Of a stretch of 64,000 bases of DNA, positions 1-7,459 are shown piece after piece. Numbering within the stretch: the first letter of the stretch is position 1; each line of letters starts with the position of its first letter. Below the pieces are notes generated by a model. It searched no databases, had not been told where the DNA came from, and was given only the letters and a program-made list of their open reading frames with translations. The stretch comes from a bacterium (GTDB lineage: Bacteria; CLD3; SB21), in assembly GCA_008933615.1 (NCBI GenBank), contig WBUR01000012.1, positions 1-64,000 on the forward strand, given 5' to 3'. Made by a program: the position numbers and the translations under genes.

Positions 1-204
1 ATACATGACCACCCCGCCGCCCGTTGTGATCCAGAGATTCCCCAGACGGTCCTGCATGATCCGCTCGGCCGCAAAAGGAGGCAATCCATCGGCGGTGGTA
101 TATACTTTTAGGGAGAGTTTCTGAGAAAATAAAATCGACGGACAAAAAAACATGGCCATTAATAAACGTGCGATAAATTTGTGATTTGAAAAAAATGCCA
201 TCAT
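1..204 (-). CDS. Propeller-type sensor protein, N-terminal part (partial)
   Basis: This gene enters the window by its 5' end only; 68 codons are visible and the rest lies beyond position 1. The product opens with a hydrophobic segment that looks like a signal peptide or anchor (about residues 10-27). It then enters a motif of the two-component-regulator propeller (Reg_prop) type: a 'TTADGLPP' turn followed by 'QDRLGNLWITT' near residues 51-61. Such repeats form the periplasmic sensor of hybrid histidine kinases or diguanylate cyclases in FCB bacteria. The ATG overlaps the TGA of the upstream HD gene (ATGA, 201-204), so translation is probably coupled. The output domain is outside the window, so kinase versus cyclase cannot be decided. 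Confidence 0.7.
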   Translation of the reverse strand, partial: MMAFFSNHKFIARLLMAMFFCPSILFSQKLSLKVYTTADGLPPFAAERIMQDRLGNLWITTGGGVVMY

Positions 205-779
205 AAACGTTGCCTGTTCTGTTCCAGCTTCAGTTTTTTACGTCCTTCGGCCAGCGCCTCGTCATAAAGCGACTCCAGTTTTTTGTTGGCTCCGCGAACG
301 CCATTGATAACATTTTCAGTCCAGTCAAGATATTCCCATCGCCGTTCAAACGGCCAATCTTTCGGAGGCGAATTCGTCACGTCGCGCACATTGCATATTT
401 TGTCGCATATTTTGAGTTGCTTAGCCCGTATACTCTTTAGCGGCGCGCGCTCGATCTGTAGTCTTTTTCTTTCCTTCTTAGACAACCGTTTATCATCCGT
501 CACCTCGAGCACCAGGTCAAGCACATCATTGCCAAAAAGTTTTTTTATCTCATCGGGCGAGGTCTCGGTGTCTTCGATCGTATCGTGCAGCAATGCACCC
601 AAGATAACCACTATATCCCGAACTTCGCCTACATTCCAAAGAAGTTCTGCTACCTGAATGGGGTGATTGATGTACGGCGAAGCCTCGGCGTCTTTTCGCC
701 GCTGATTGCGATGTTTCTCGGCGGAAAACTTCAGCGCCGACAAAATCCTTTCAATGTCTTTTTCATGAAATGCGGTCAT
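201..779 (-). CDS. HD-domain phosphohydrolase, MESH1/SpoT-hydrolase-like
   Basis: A 192-residue single-domain HD protein. The metal-ligand set of (p)ppGpp hydrolases is visible: H39 in 'INHP', H65-D66 in 'LLHDTIEDTE', and D126 in 'KICDKICNVRD', with E69-D70 after the HD pair. As I recall, human MESH1 uses H35, H61, D62 and D122, and the spacing here is the same. This supports a stand-alone alarmone or nucleotide-3'-phosphate hydrolase rather than a generic HD protein; no synthetase or TGS domain is attached. It lies 4 bases after the DUF6986 gene and overlaps the following sensor gene by ATGA. Substrate (ppGpp versus another nucleotide) is inferred. Confidence 0.8.
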   Translation of the reverse strand: MTAFHEKDIERILSALKFSAEKHRNQRRKDAEASPYINHPIQVAELLWNVGEVRDIVVILGALLHDTIEDTETSPDEIKKLFGNDVLDLVLEVTDDKRLSKKERKRLQIERAPLKSIRAKQLKICDKICNVRDVTNSPPKDWPFERRWEYLDWTENVINGVRGANKKLESLYDEALAEGRKKLKLEQNRQRL

Positions 780-783
780 ATTT

Positions 784-2268
784 CTACGGTTTATTTTTTC
801 TGCTCGCGATCATGGCTGTAAATGAACCTGCTCGAAGATCTTCTGCATTGAGTCCCGAGTGCTGAATCTCTTTTTCCGTAAATGCGCCGCATTGAATCCC
901 TCGGTAAAAAAAATTCAATAAACCCTGCCCGCTCGCCGCATCATCGAACATTTGCCCGCTTAAAGAAGCCTGATTGCCCTTTTCGATGGACGATTTCATC
1001 CGCAACGACGCGGCTTCCAGTCCTTCTAAATAGAAATTATACACTGCCGCGTATCGAACGGGCAGATGTCCCGGATGAAGATCCCAGCTTTGATAAAATC
1101 CTTGCGATAAAGACCGTTGTACCTGAACAAAATAATTTTTCCAGACGCCATGCACGGCTTCTCTGTTTTCTTTCATTTGTCGAACTGATAATACTTTGCC
1201 GCTTGCGCGATGCGGCCCTACGGGAATCTGATGGATAGCCCCATCCGAAAGCCGCACACCTGTTCCGGCTAGAGCAACCTGCATGGCTTGGCGCGCAAAA
1301 TCGCATGCCGGGTGATCAAGCGTTTGAAAACGAGATGAAATATTTAATCCGGTGGTATAATCGTACGGCCCGAAATGCGCCGATACACATCGGCCTTCAC
1401 CTGCGGTGACTATATCGGTTAATGGCGATTGACCGTTTGATCCGATAATGACCTGCGGCGATTCGATCATGAATTCCAATTTCAATTTTCCGTCAGGCAG
1501 GCGATGCAGTTGTTCAAATGCTCTCAACAACCGAACTAGAGATTTTATTTGTTCAGACGATACAACCTTGGGGAGCGTCACAACAAAATTTTCAGGTAAG
1601 CGGCCGCCGCTTTTTTCGAAAAGAGTGGTCAGAAAAATATCGAGCGTGCGAATCGCCCGTTTTTTTGATTCTTCTGAAAATGATTTGATTCGAATTCCAA
1701 AAAAAGGCGGTAAAAGATTTTGTTCCATCGCGCTTGCCGTCTCATGGGCTGTGCGCATAGCCTCATGATCTTCTTCCGCGTCGGTGCGATATCCAAATCC
1801 GTCCTCAAAGTCAACGCGGTAGTCTTCTATCGGTTGATGAGTCAATTTCTCGATGATTCGATTGTAAACGGTATTGGCAATCCACGCGTTTTTATTTTTG
1901 CTTTCAGGTAAAGATCCTTCCTTCTTTAATTTTTTTCTAAGTACCTCCGCCTGCTTTTTTGAAGCCGGTAACTTCTTGTTATCCGGCAGACCTACTGCTC
2001 TTGCAAATTCGGCAAAGTTGGCGGCATGAGTATGTATGGCAATTAACGCTAGTTTGCCAAGTTTAGGTATCGTATCCGACTTGAATAAATGCGCGCCGCC
2101 GTAAAACGTGTGAACCGGCTGTCTTTCAGTCTTATCACCGGGATAGGTTTGCATAAATTTTTCATTGACCGATTTTAATGAAACCAAAACCTGCTGTTCC
2201 GTTTCCGATGAAAGAGAACGGTGAAGATTGGTGTCCGCTATGGCTAACTGTGCCGCTATACGACTCAT
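784..2268 (-). CDS. DUF6986-type HpcH/HpaI (citrate-lyase-like) aldolase family protein
   Basis: A 494-residue protein of the DUF6986 family, which I place in the PEP-mutase/citrate-lyase TIM-barrel group. Barrel landmarks are an acidic 'VDFEDGFGYR' strand (about 152-161), 'TLPKV' (231-235), 'EFMIESPQ' (265-272) and 'HFGPYDYT' (298-305), which match metal- and enolate-binding positions of HpcH-type aldolases and malate-synthase relatives. The reaction is not known to me. From memory, members sit beside allantoin/glyoxylate genes in actinobacteria, so handling of a C2/C3 product of purine breakdown is a reasonable guess. It follows the ATCase-like gene closely on the same strand. An AAGG precedes the ATG by 9 bases. 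Confidence 0.7.
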   Translation of the reverse strand: MSRIAAQLAIADTNLHRSLSSETEQQVLVSLKSVNEKFMQTYPGDKTERQPVHTFYGGAHLFKSDTIPKLGKLALIAIHTHAANFAEFARAVGLPDNKKLPASKKQAEVLRKKLKKEGSLPESKNKNAWIANTVYNRIIEKLTHQPIEDYRVDFEDGFGYRTDAEEDHEAMRTAHETASAMEQNLLPPFFGIRIKSFSEESKKRAIRTLDIFLTTLFEKSGGRLPENFVVTLPKVVSSEQIKSLVRLLRAFEQLHRLPDGKLKLEFMIESPQVIIGSNGQSPLTDIVTAGEGRCVSAHFGPYDYTTGLNISSRFQTLDHPACDFARQAMQVALAGTGVRLSDGAIHQIPVGPHRASGKVLSVRQMKENREAVHGVWKNYFVQVQRSLSQGFYQSWDLHPGHLPVRYAAVYNFYLEGLEAASLRMKSSIEKGNQASLSGQMFDDAASGQGLLNFFYRGIQCGAFTEKEIQHSGLNAEDLRAGSFTAMIASRKNKP

Positions 2269-2304
2269 AAATTATACCTTACATGATCCGCATTGACATT
2301 CAAC

Positions 2305-3228
2305 TTATTCCATCACCCACGCAAGCAATGCCATGCGAATAATAATTCCATTCTGCGTCTGACGAAAATAGGCGGCTCGCGGGTCATTGTCAACTTCGGG
2401 AGCAATTTCATTTTCACGCGGCAAGGGATGCATGATAATGGCTTGGGGCTGCATTAATTTAAGCGAACCCCCGTCAATAAAATATCGCTTAACGATCTTT
2501 GAATATTCTTCATCGGTGCCCGGAAACCGGTCACGTTCTATTCTGTTTACATAAACAACATCCACTTCCGGAAGAACGGCTCGCAGATCTTCTCCCAACG
2601 TAAACCAAACATGGTTTTCTTCCAGATGAGATAGAATATCTTCTTTCATCTGCATCGGTTTCGGCGCAATAAAATAGAGTTTCACCCTTTCATATTTTCC
2701 GAGCAGATAGGACAGAGAACGCGCAGTTCGGCCATCGGCAAGGTTTCCAACCATGGCAACTTTCAATCCGTCCAGTTTATTCGTTTCCTTATGAATCGTG
2801 TAAAGATCCAATAGGCCTTGCGTCGGGTGTTGCCCTCCTTTTCCGTCTCCAGCGTTAATGACAGGAGCGCTTGAAACTTCGGCTGCTCGTTTCGCCCCGC
2901 CATTTTGATTATGCCGCAGAACGATCACGTCGCAAAAGTCGTCAATCACGCGGACGGTATCTTCCAGCGAATCCGATGGCGTTGACGAAAAAAATTGAGA
3001 AGCGCGTTCCGTAGAAATCACTTTGCCGCCAAGCCGCGCCATGGCGGATTCAAAGGATAATCGTGTGAGTAAACCCGATTCATAGAACAGCGACGCCATG
3101 ATTTTATTTTCATAATCGCGCGTGCCTCCGCGCCGGAGAATCTTTTCCATGTCGCGCGCGCGATCGAACAATTCCACCAGCATGGGCAGAGTGAATTGTT
3201 GTGATTCTATGATGTGCCTCAGTTTCAT
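2305..3228 (-). CDS. Aspartate-carbamoyltransferase-like protein with altered active site
   Basis: 307 residues from the ATG at 3228, chosen because GAGG precedes it and it leaves the carbamate kinase gene intact; an in-frame start at 3282 would overlap arcC. The fold is clearly ATCase-like and resembles plant-type enzymes. Retained residues are R105 in 'IVLRH', H134 in 'QHPTQ', R167 in 'ADGRT', R229, and 'MHPLPR' at 266-271. The carbamoyl-phosphate loop, normally S-T-R-T at 52-55, reads G-L-L-T ('YESGLLTRLSFE'). The 80s loop has lost the K84 equivalent, and Q231 is E231. E. coli numbering is from memory. Its position right after carbamate kinase argues for a catabolic or altered-substrate transcarbamylase, or a pseudo-enzyme partner, rather than pyrimidine synthesis. 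Confidence 0.85.
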   Translation of the reverse strand: MKLRHIIESQQFTLPMLVELFDRARDMEKILRRGGTRDYENKIMASLFYESGLLTRLSFESAMARLGGKVISTERASQFFSSTPSDSLEDTVRVIDDFCDVIVLRHNQNGGAKRAAEVSSAPVINAGDGKGGQHPTQGLLDLYTIHKETNKLDGLKVAMVGNLADGRTARSLSYLLGKYERVKLYFIAPKPMQMKEDILSHLEENHVWFTLGEDLRAVLPEVDVVYVNRIERDRFPGTDEEYSKIVKRYFIDGGSLKLMQPQAIIMHPLPRENEIAPEVDNDPRAAYFRQTQNGIIIRMALLAWVME

Positions 3229-3247
3229 TGCCGACCTCTTCTTATTG

Positions 3248-4189
3248 TCAAGTACGATAAATATGCGTGCCTGCTTTTCCATTCACGGCGTCACCCAGAA
3301 ATTCGGGTTTTGTAATAATCACTTCCTCGCCGCCACGGGAAAGAAAGTCCACAGCCGCTTCCATTTTCGGACCCATGCTTCCCGGAGGAAATTGCCCGCT
3401 TTCCAAATATTGTTTTGCCTCTGCAAGCGTTATTCTGTCCAAGGCAATCTGATCAGGCTGCTTAAAATTTAAATATACGCGATCGGTATCGGTTGAGATA
3501 ATAAATCTTTTCAATTCCAGTTTTCCTGCAAGCAATGCAGATGCCCTGTCTTTGTCGATCACTGCTTCTATGCCGCTGAAATTTCCCTGTTCCTGTATAA
3601 CGGGTATGCCGCCGCCGCCGACCGCAATAACGATCATCCCGTCATTTACGCAATGTTTGATGGAATCGAGTTCGACAATTTCAATCGGTTTTGGCGAAGG
3701 AACCACTCGACGATATCCTCTGGCGGCATCATCCACAATGTGCCAGCCTAGTTCCTGTTTCCGCATTTCGGCGGTTTTTTGGGAAAGAAACGGGCCGATG
3801 GGTTTTGTCGGAAACTGAAATGCAGGATCGTCTTTTGATACAACGACCTGAGTAAGAATCGTAACGATAGAATGCGCCACCCCCAACGTATTCATTTCGG
3901 TTCGCAATGCGTTTTGTAAAATATACCCGATCTCACCTTGGGTTGAAGCGTCACAGCAATCAAGCGGCAGCGGATAGACTTGAGAAGAGGCCAATTCCGA
4001 ACGGATAAGCTGCGCGCCGACCTGCGGCCCGTTTCCGTGCGTGATGATCAACGAGTGTCCTTGTTTGATGAGAGCCGCGAGATAGCGACAGGTCGTTCTC
4101 GCATTTTCTATTTGCTCGCCGATCAATCCGCTCTGGCCGTGGCGGATAAGTGAATTACCGCCGATGGCTATTAATATGGGTGTGTTCAT
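3248..4189 (-). CDS. arcC: Carbamate kinase
   Basis: 313 residues, the usual family length. It interconverts carbamoyl phosphate plus ADP and ATP plus ammonia and bicarbonate, and in catabolic clusters recovers one ATP per carbamoyl group. Amino-acid-kinase motifs are visible: 'IAIGGNSLI' at the N-terminus, 'THGNGPQVG' (about 50-58), 'AVGGGGIPVI' mid-protein and 'STDTDRVY' towards the C-terminus. It lies between the M20 peptidase gene ygeY and the ATCase-like gene on the same strand. That is the expected place for the energy-harvesting last step after YgeW or a second transcarbamylase. The 225-base spacer upstream shows no gene. Confidence 0.95.
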   Translation of the reverse strand: MNTPILIAIGGNSLIRHGQSGLIGEQIENARTTCRYLAALIKQGHSLIITHGNGPQVGAQLIRSELASSQVYPLPLDCCDASTQGEIGYILQNALRTEMNTLGVAHSIVTILTQVVVSKDDPAFQFPTKPIGPFLSQKTAEMRKQELGWHIVDDAARGYRRVVPSPKPIEIVELDSIKHCVNDGMIVIAVGGGGIPVIQEQGNFSGIEAVIDKDRASALLAGKLELKRFIISTDTDRVYLNFKQPDQIALDRITLAEAKQYLESGQFPPGSMGPKMEAAVDFLSRGGEEVIITKPEFLGDAVNGKAGTHIYRT

Positions 4190-4414
4190 ACAATCGAAAA
4201 AAAATTATAATGAATGCAATGGCTCACCGCGAACATAGAAAAAATGAAAAACACATAACAAGAAATTAATAATGGTAAAGTGAAAATGTGATGCAGAGAA
4301 CCGAAAGTGATAAATGTTGTAAACAAATTGTCCGAAGTAATCTTTTGTTAGAGATTTTTTGTTTTTTGTTTAGTGTTATTCATTAAAATATGCTAGGCGG
4401 TTACCCACAAATAA
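4190..4414. other. AT-rich spacer between ygeY and arcC
   Basis: 225 bases between two co-directional genes with no ORF of note. A run of T-rich sequence at about 4349-4372 on the + strand corresponds to an A-rich stretch on the transcribed strand, so I see no terminator for ygeY. It may hold an internal promoter for arcC, but no convincing -35/-10 pair was recognised. Confidence 0.4.
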
Positions 4415-5617
4415 TTATCCTTTGACTTCTTTCAGATACATCTTTGGAAATGCCGCATACCACGCCGACGCTTTCACAAGATGTTCCACCGGAATATGTT
4501 CCGTCGCCATGTGCGCATAGATTTCATTTCCAGGCCCGAATCCGATACACGGAATACCGTGCATTCCCATCACCGCAACGCCGTTGGTGCTGAATACCCA
4601 GCGGCTTACTTGCGGTTTTTCACCGAACAATCCTTCAAACGTTTTGACGCCCGTCTTGAGCGCCGGATGCTCTTCAGGAAGAAGCCATGTCGGATAATAT
4701 TTTTTGGTAGGATAGGTTAGGCCTTTCCAACTTGGAACAGCATAATCGAGCACGACAACTTCTGCCTCTGCCGCTTTTACGCTTGGAAGATCCTGAATTT
4801 CCTTCACGGCAGATTCCAGCGTATCCGTTGCAGCCAACCTGCGATCCAAATGAATGGCAGCAGAATCTGCAACCGCGCAAAGCGACGGCGAGGTAGAACG
4901 GAACTCCGCGATCGTCACCGTACCTTTTCCGAGAAACGGTTCTCCTCCGAGGCGTTCGTTCAGTTTTTCAATATCCAACACGATCGGCGCCATTTTATAA
5001 ACAGCATTCACGCCTCGTTCCGGTGCGGAACCGTGGCACGATACGCCCTTGGTGCGAACTTCAATTTCCATTCGTCCGCGATGACCGCGATACACGGCCA
5101 GATTGGTCGGTTCTGTGATCACGACGATCTCGGGACGAATTTTGCCCTCCTTGATAATGTATTGCCAGCAAAGCCCGTCGCAGTCTTCTTCCTGCACGCT
5201 GCCGACGACATACAGCGTATAATCGTCTTCAAGACCCAAATCTTTTATGATTTTCCCGCCGTAAACAATCGATGCGAGCGCGCCTTTCATGTCGCATGCT
5301 CCGCGGCCGTATATGATACCGTCTTTTTCGTCGCCCTTGAACGGATCCACTTTCCAGTTTTCCGGATTACCCACGTCCACGGTATCAACATGCGCGTCGA
5401 GTGCAATAATATGTTTTCCGTGCCCGATGCGCCCGATAATATTTCCCATCGGATCGATCGTTATTTCATCGTAGCGGCATTTTTCCATTTCCGTCTTAAT
5501 GCGGGCGATTACATTGGCTTCTTGTGAACTCATCGATTTGATCGCGATCAGATCCCGGAGAAACCCCGCAACTGCGCGTTCATTCTTTTTCGCTTCTTCA
5601 TAGATTTTCTTTAGCAT
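4415..5617 (-). CDS. ygeY: YgeY-family M20 metallopeptidase/deacylase
   Basis: 400 residues, matching YgeY of the selenium/purine cluster. M20 metal sites are visible: 'LDAHVDTV' with H76 and D78, 'RGACDMKG' with D109, 'VQEEDCDG' with the general base and metal pair E143-E144, and the dimerisation-domain 'SCHGSAPERG' around 193-202. The family hydrolyses amide or carbamoyl bonds; in this cluster it probably trims a ureido or N-acyl group from a 2,3-diaminopropionate-type intermediate, but the exact substrate is not settled. A GAAGGA sequence lies 8 bases before the ATG. Its neighbours are the PLP enzyme upstream and carbamate kinase downstream. Confidence 0.9.
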   Translation of the reverse strand: MLKKIYEEAKKNERAVAGFLRDLIAIKSMSSQEANVIARIKTEMEKCRYDEITIDPMGNIIGRIGHGKHIIALDAHVDTVDVGNPENWKVDPFKGDEKDGIIYGRGACDMKGALASIVYGGKIIKDLGLEDDYTLYVVGSVQEEDCDGLCWQYIIKEGKIRPEIVVITEPTNLAVYRGHRGRMEIEVRTKGVSCHGSAPERGVNAVYKMAPIVLDIEKLNERLGGEPFLGKGTVTIAEFRSTSPSLCAVADSAAIHLDRRLAATDTLESAVKEIQDLPSVKAAEAEVVVLDYAVPSWKGLTYPTKKYYPTWLLPEEHPALKTGVKTFEGLFGEKPQVSRWVFSTNGVAVMGMHGIPCIGFGPGNEIYAHMATEHIPVEHLVKASAWYAAFPKMYLKEVKG

Positions 5618-5670
5618 GCATTAAGTCCTTCTTGTTTTGTAGTCATCGCACCTGAATTAAAATTAAATTG

Positions 5671-5715
5671 CCACAGGTTCACAAATTATAAAAATGATTC
5701 ATCGTGAATCTGTGG
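5671..5715. repeat. Imperfect palindrome between PLP-enzyme and ygeY genes
   Basis: CCACAGGTTCAC at 5671-5682 pairs with GTGAATCTGTGG at 5704-5715 (11 of 12), with an AT-rich loop. The arm carries the ATCTGTGG/CCACAG core that also occurs in the GCAGAT palindromes at 8.7, 11.6, 15.0 and 29.6 kb, so this is probably a diverged member of that family. It lies just beyond the stop of the upstream gene and may form a 3' mRNA hairpin. Confidence 0.6.
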
Positions 5716-5718
5716 CGA

Positions 5719-7167
5719 TTACATCATCGCATTAAACTCGGTAATCAATTTATCAAACTGAGCAACTTCATCTTCAAACAACTCGCGCCAATATTCCGGT
5801 TCCCATTGATCGCGCAATTCTTCCGACGATTTGCCTTGCTGTTCGATCCAGGTAAAATACTTCAGATTATGAATGGTTTTTTTGTCGTAATAAGAAAGTT
5901 CTTTGTAGTAATCGATACCCTGATGCATCAAAGGAGCGGCGTGGTCTTTTGCAGCTTCCACGGAAGTGTAAGCTCCCCGCTCCTGTTTCAATTCATCAAT
6001 ACGGGAATGGTACATATCCGCGCCGTCGGTGAAAATGGTCAGGATCACATCATTAGAATTGAATTCAAAATGTTTTGCGGTCTTTATCGCTGAAAGCATA
6101 TTCGAAACGCTGGAAATGCCCATCAATTTTAGATTTTCCAATTCATCGTTAGTAACTCCCGCTGATTTCAAATATTTTTGTCCTTCAGGTTCATTGAACA
6201 ACCGAAATACGCGCATACAATCTTCATCGTCAATGGCCGAAACGGTATCCGTATTCCGAACGTTGTGCACCCACGGAATATGCTTATCGCCGATTCCTTC
6301 AATACGATGTTCACCAAATCCGTTCATCAACAGGGTCGGGCATTGCAGTGCTTCACTCGCAACGATCTTGAGATTAGGATGAATTTTTTTGAGATAATCT
6401 CCGGCGCCGATCGTTCCGGCGGAACCCGTTGCCGAAATATAAGCGGAGGCTCTGCCGTTCTTCACGCCGAGCGCCTGAAATGCTTCTTGCAGCGCGGGGC
6501 CGGTAACATTATAATGCCAGATCGGATTGCCGAATTCATCAAACTGATTAAAAATGATATTCAGCGGGTCTTCCCTCAATTCCCAGCATTTGTCGTAAAT
6601 TTCCTTCACGTTCGACTCCGTTCCGGGTGTCGCAATCACCTCGGCGCCAATCCCTTTCAGCCACGTAAATCGTTCCTTCGACATGCCTTCGGGAAGAATA
6701 GCGATCGGCGTACAATCCAGGAGCCTGCAATCGAATGCGCCGCCGCGGCAGTAATTTCCTGTTGACGGCCAAACCGCCTTGTGTACGTCAGGATCAAATT
6801 CCCCGCTCACCAACCGCGGAACCAGACAGCCGAACGCAGCGCCGACTTTGTGCGCGCCGGTCGGAAAATATTTTCCAATAATTCCGATGATCCGTGCATT
6901 CACGCCAGTTATCGCTTTGGGAATTTCAAAATAGTTTACTCCTCCAAAACCGCCGCTCTTGATATCATTTTTCCAAGTAATGCGGTAAAGATTCAGCGGA
7001 TTGATGTCCCATAGTCCTATGGATGGAAGTTGTTTCTTGACAGCATCAGGAATCAGATCAGGATTTCGCATTTGGGCAAACGTCGGAATGGTGATGCCGT
7101 GTTTCTTGCACCGAGCCGCCGTTTTCTTTGCAATCGCGTGATTTATTTTCTTAATTATCTTCGACAT
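5719..7167 (-). CDS. PLP-dependent fold-type II enzyme in the ygeX position
   Basis: 482 residues, longer than YgeX (about 400) and not obviously its ortholog. It has the tryptophan-synthase-beta/cysteine-synthase fold: the PLP lysine is K107 in 'TGAHKVGAAFG', the substrate loop is 'STGNYCRG' (135-142), and the phosphate cup is 'ATGSAGTIGAGD' (246-257). It resembles clostridial proteins annotated as PLP-dependent protein beta subunit that occur with ygeW, ygeY and molybdenum hydroxylases. By position it should act as an ammonia-lyase or lyase on a 2,3-diaminopropionate-like amino acid. GGAG lies 6 bases before the ATG. The family call is firm; the reaction is inference. Confidence 0.8.
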   Translation of the reverse strand: MSKIIKKINHAIAKKTAARCKKHGITIPTFAQMRNPDLIPDAVKKQLPSIGLWDINPLNLYRITWKNDIKSGGFGGVNYFEIPKAITGVNARIIGIIGKYFPTGAHKVGAAFGCLVPRLVSGEFDPDVHKAVWPSTGNYCRGGAFDCRLLDCTPIAILPEGMSKERFTWLKGIGAEVIATPGTESNVKEIYDKCWELREDPLNIIFNQFDEFGNPIWHYNVTGPALQEAFQALGVKNGRASAYISATGSAGTIGAGDYLKKIHPNLKIVASEALQCPTLLMNGFGEHRIEGIGDKHIPWVHNVRNTDTVSAIDDEDCMRVFRLFNEPEGQKYLKSAGVTNDELENLKLMGISSVSNMLSAIKTAKHFEFNSNDVILTIFTDGADMYHSRIDELKQERGAYTSVEAAKDHAAPLMHQGIDYYKELSYYDKKTIHNLKYFTWIEQQGKSSEELRDQWEPEYWRELFEDEVAQFDKLITEFNAMM

Positions 7168-7459
7168 TATTTCTCCATTTTATTTTTTTGAGGACAGATA
7201 TAGTAACCAGGAACCATTTTTACAAAACATGTTTGCCAACAACCGGAATGAAAAAAAATACTGTCATTCTTGTAAGAATCTTTTTGAATTTAAGGCATTA
7301 CTGACACCTACATTAGCCAGAAACCCATTTATAAAACACCTGAGCGATAAACAACACTGTCATTCTGTAAGAATCCTTTTAAATTGAATCTCTCACTTTA
7401 TTCAAAAAAGATTCCTGCAGAATGACATTTACTGCTTGACTAAAATTCACTGACTATGA
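7168..7459. other. Spacer between ygeW and the PLP-enzyme gene, with repeats
   Basis: 292 bases without a gene. The region holds two direct copies of a CTGTCATTCTNGTAAGAATC element and one inverted copy, listed separately. No promoter pair was recognised with confidence. Confidence 0.5.
7261..7428. repeat. TGTCATTCT-NGTAAGAATC repeats, two direct and one inverted
   Basis: Copy 1 starts at 7261 and copy 2 at 7357, both reading CTGTCATTCT(T)GTAAGAATC. An inverted copy, AAGATTCCTGCAGAATGACA, covers about 7408-7427. Copy 2 and the inverted copy can pair over about 17-20 bases around a 30-base loop, giving a strong hairpin in any transcript through ygeW into the PLP-enzyme gene. The family resembles extragenic palindromes that are common in FCB genomes. 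It could stabilise or attenuate the mRNA. Confidence 0.65.

Noticed and set aside
784-2268. Malate synthase
   Set aside because: The fold is related but the malate synthase signature regions are not recognisable.
4850-5527. 225-codon open frame on the + strand
   Set aside because: It is antisense to ygeY, which has all M20 catalytic motifs; the + product is low-information His/Arg/Phe-rich sequence.
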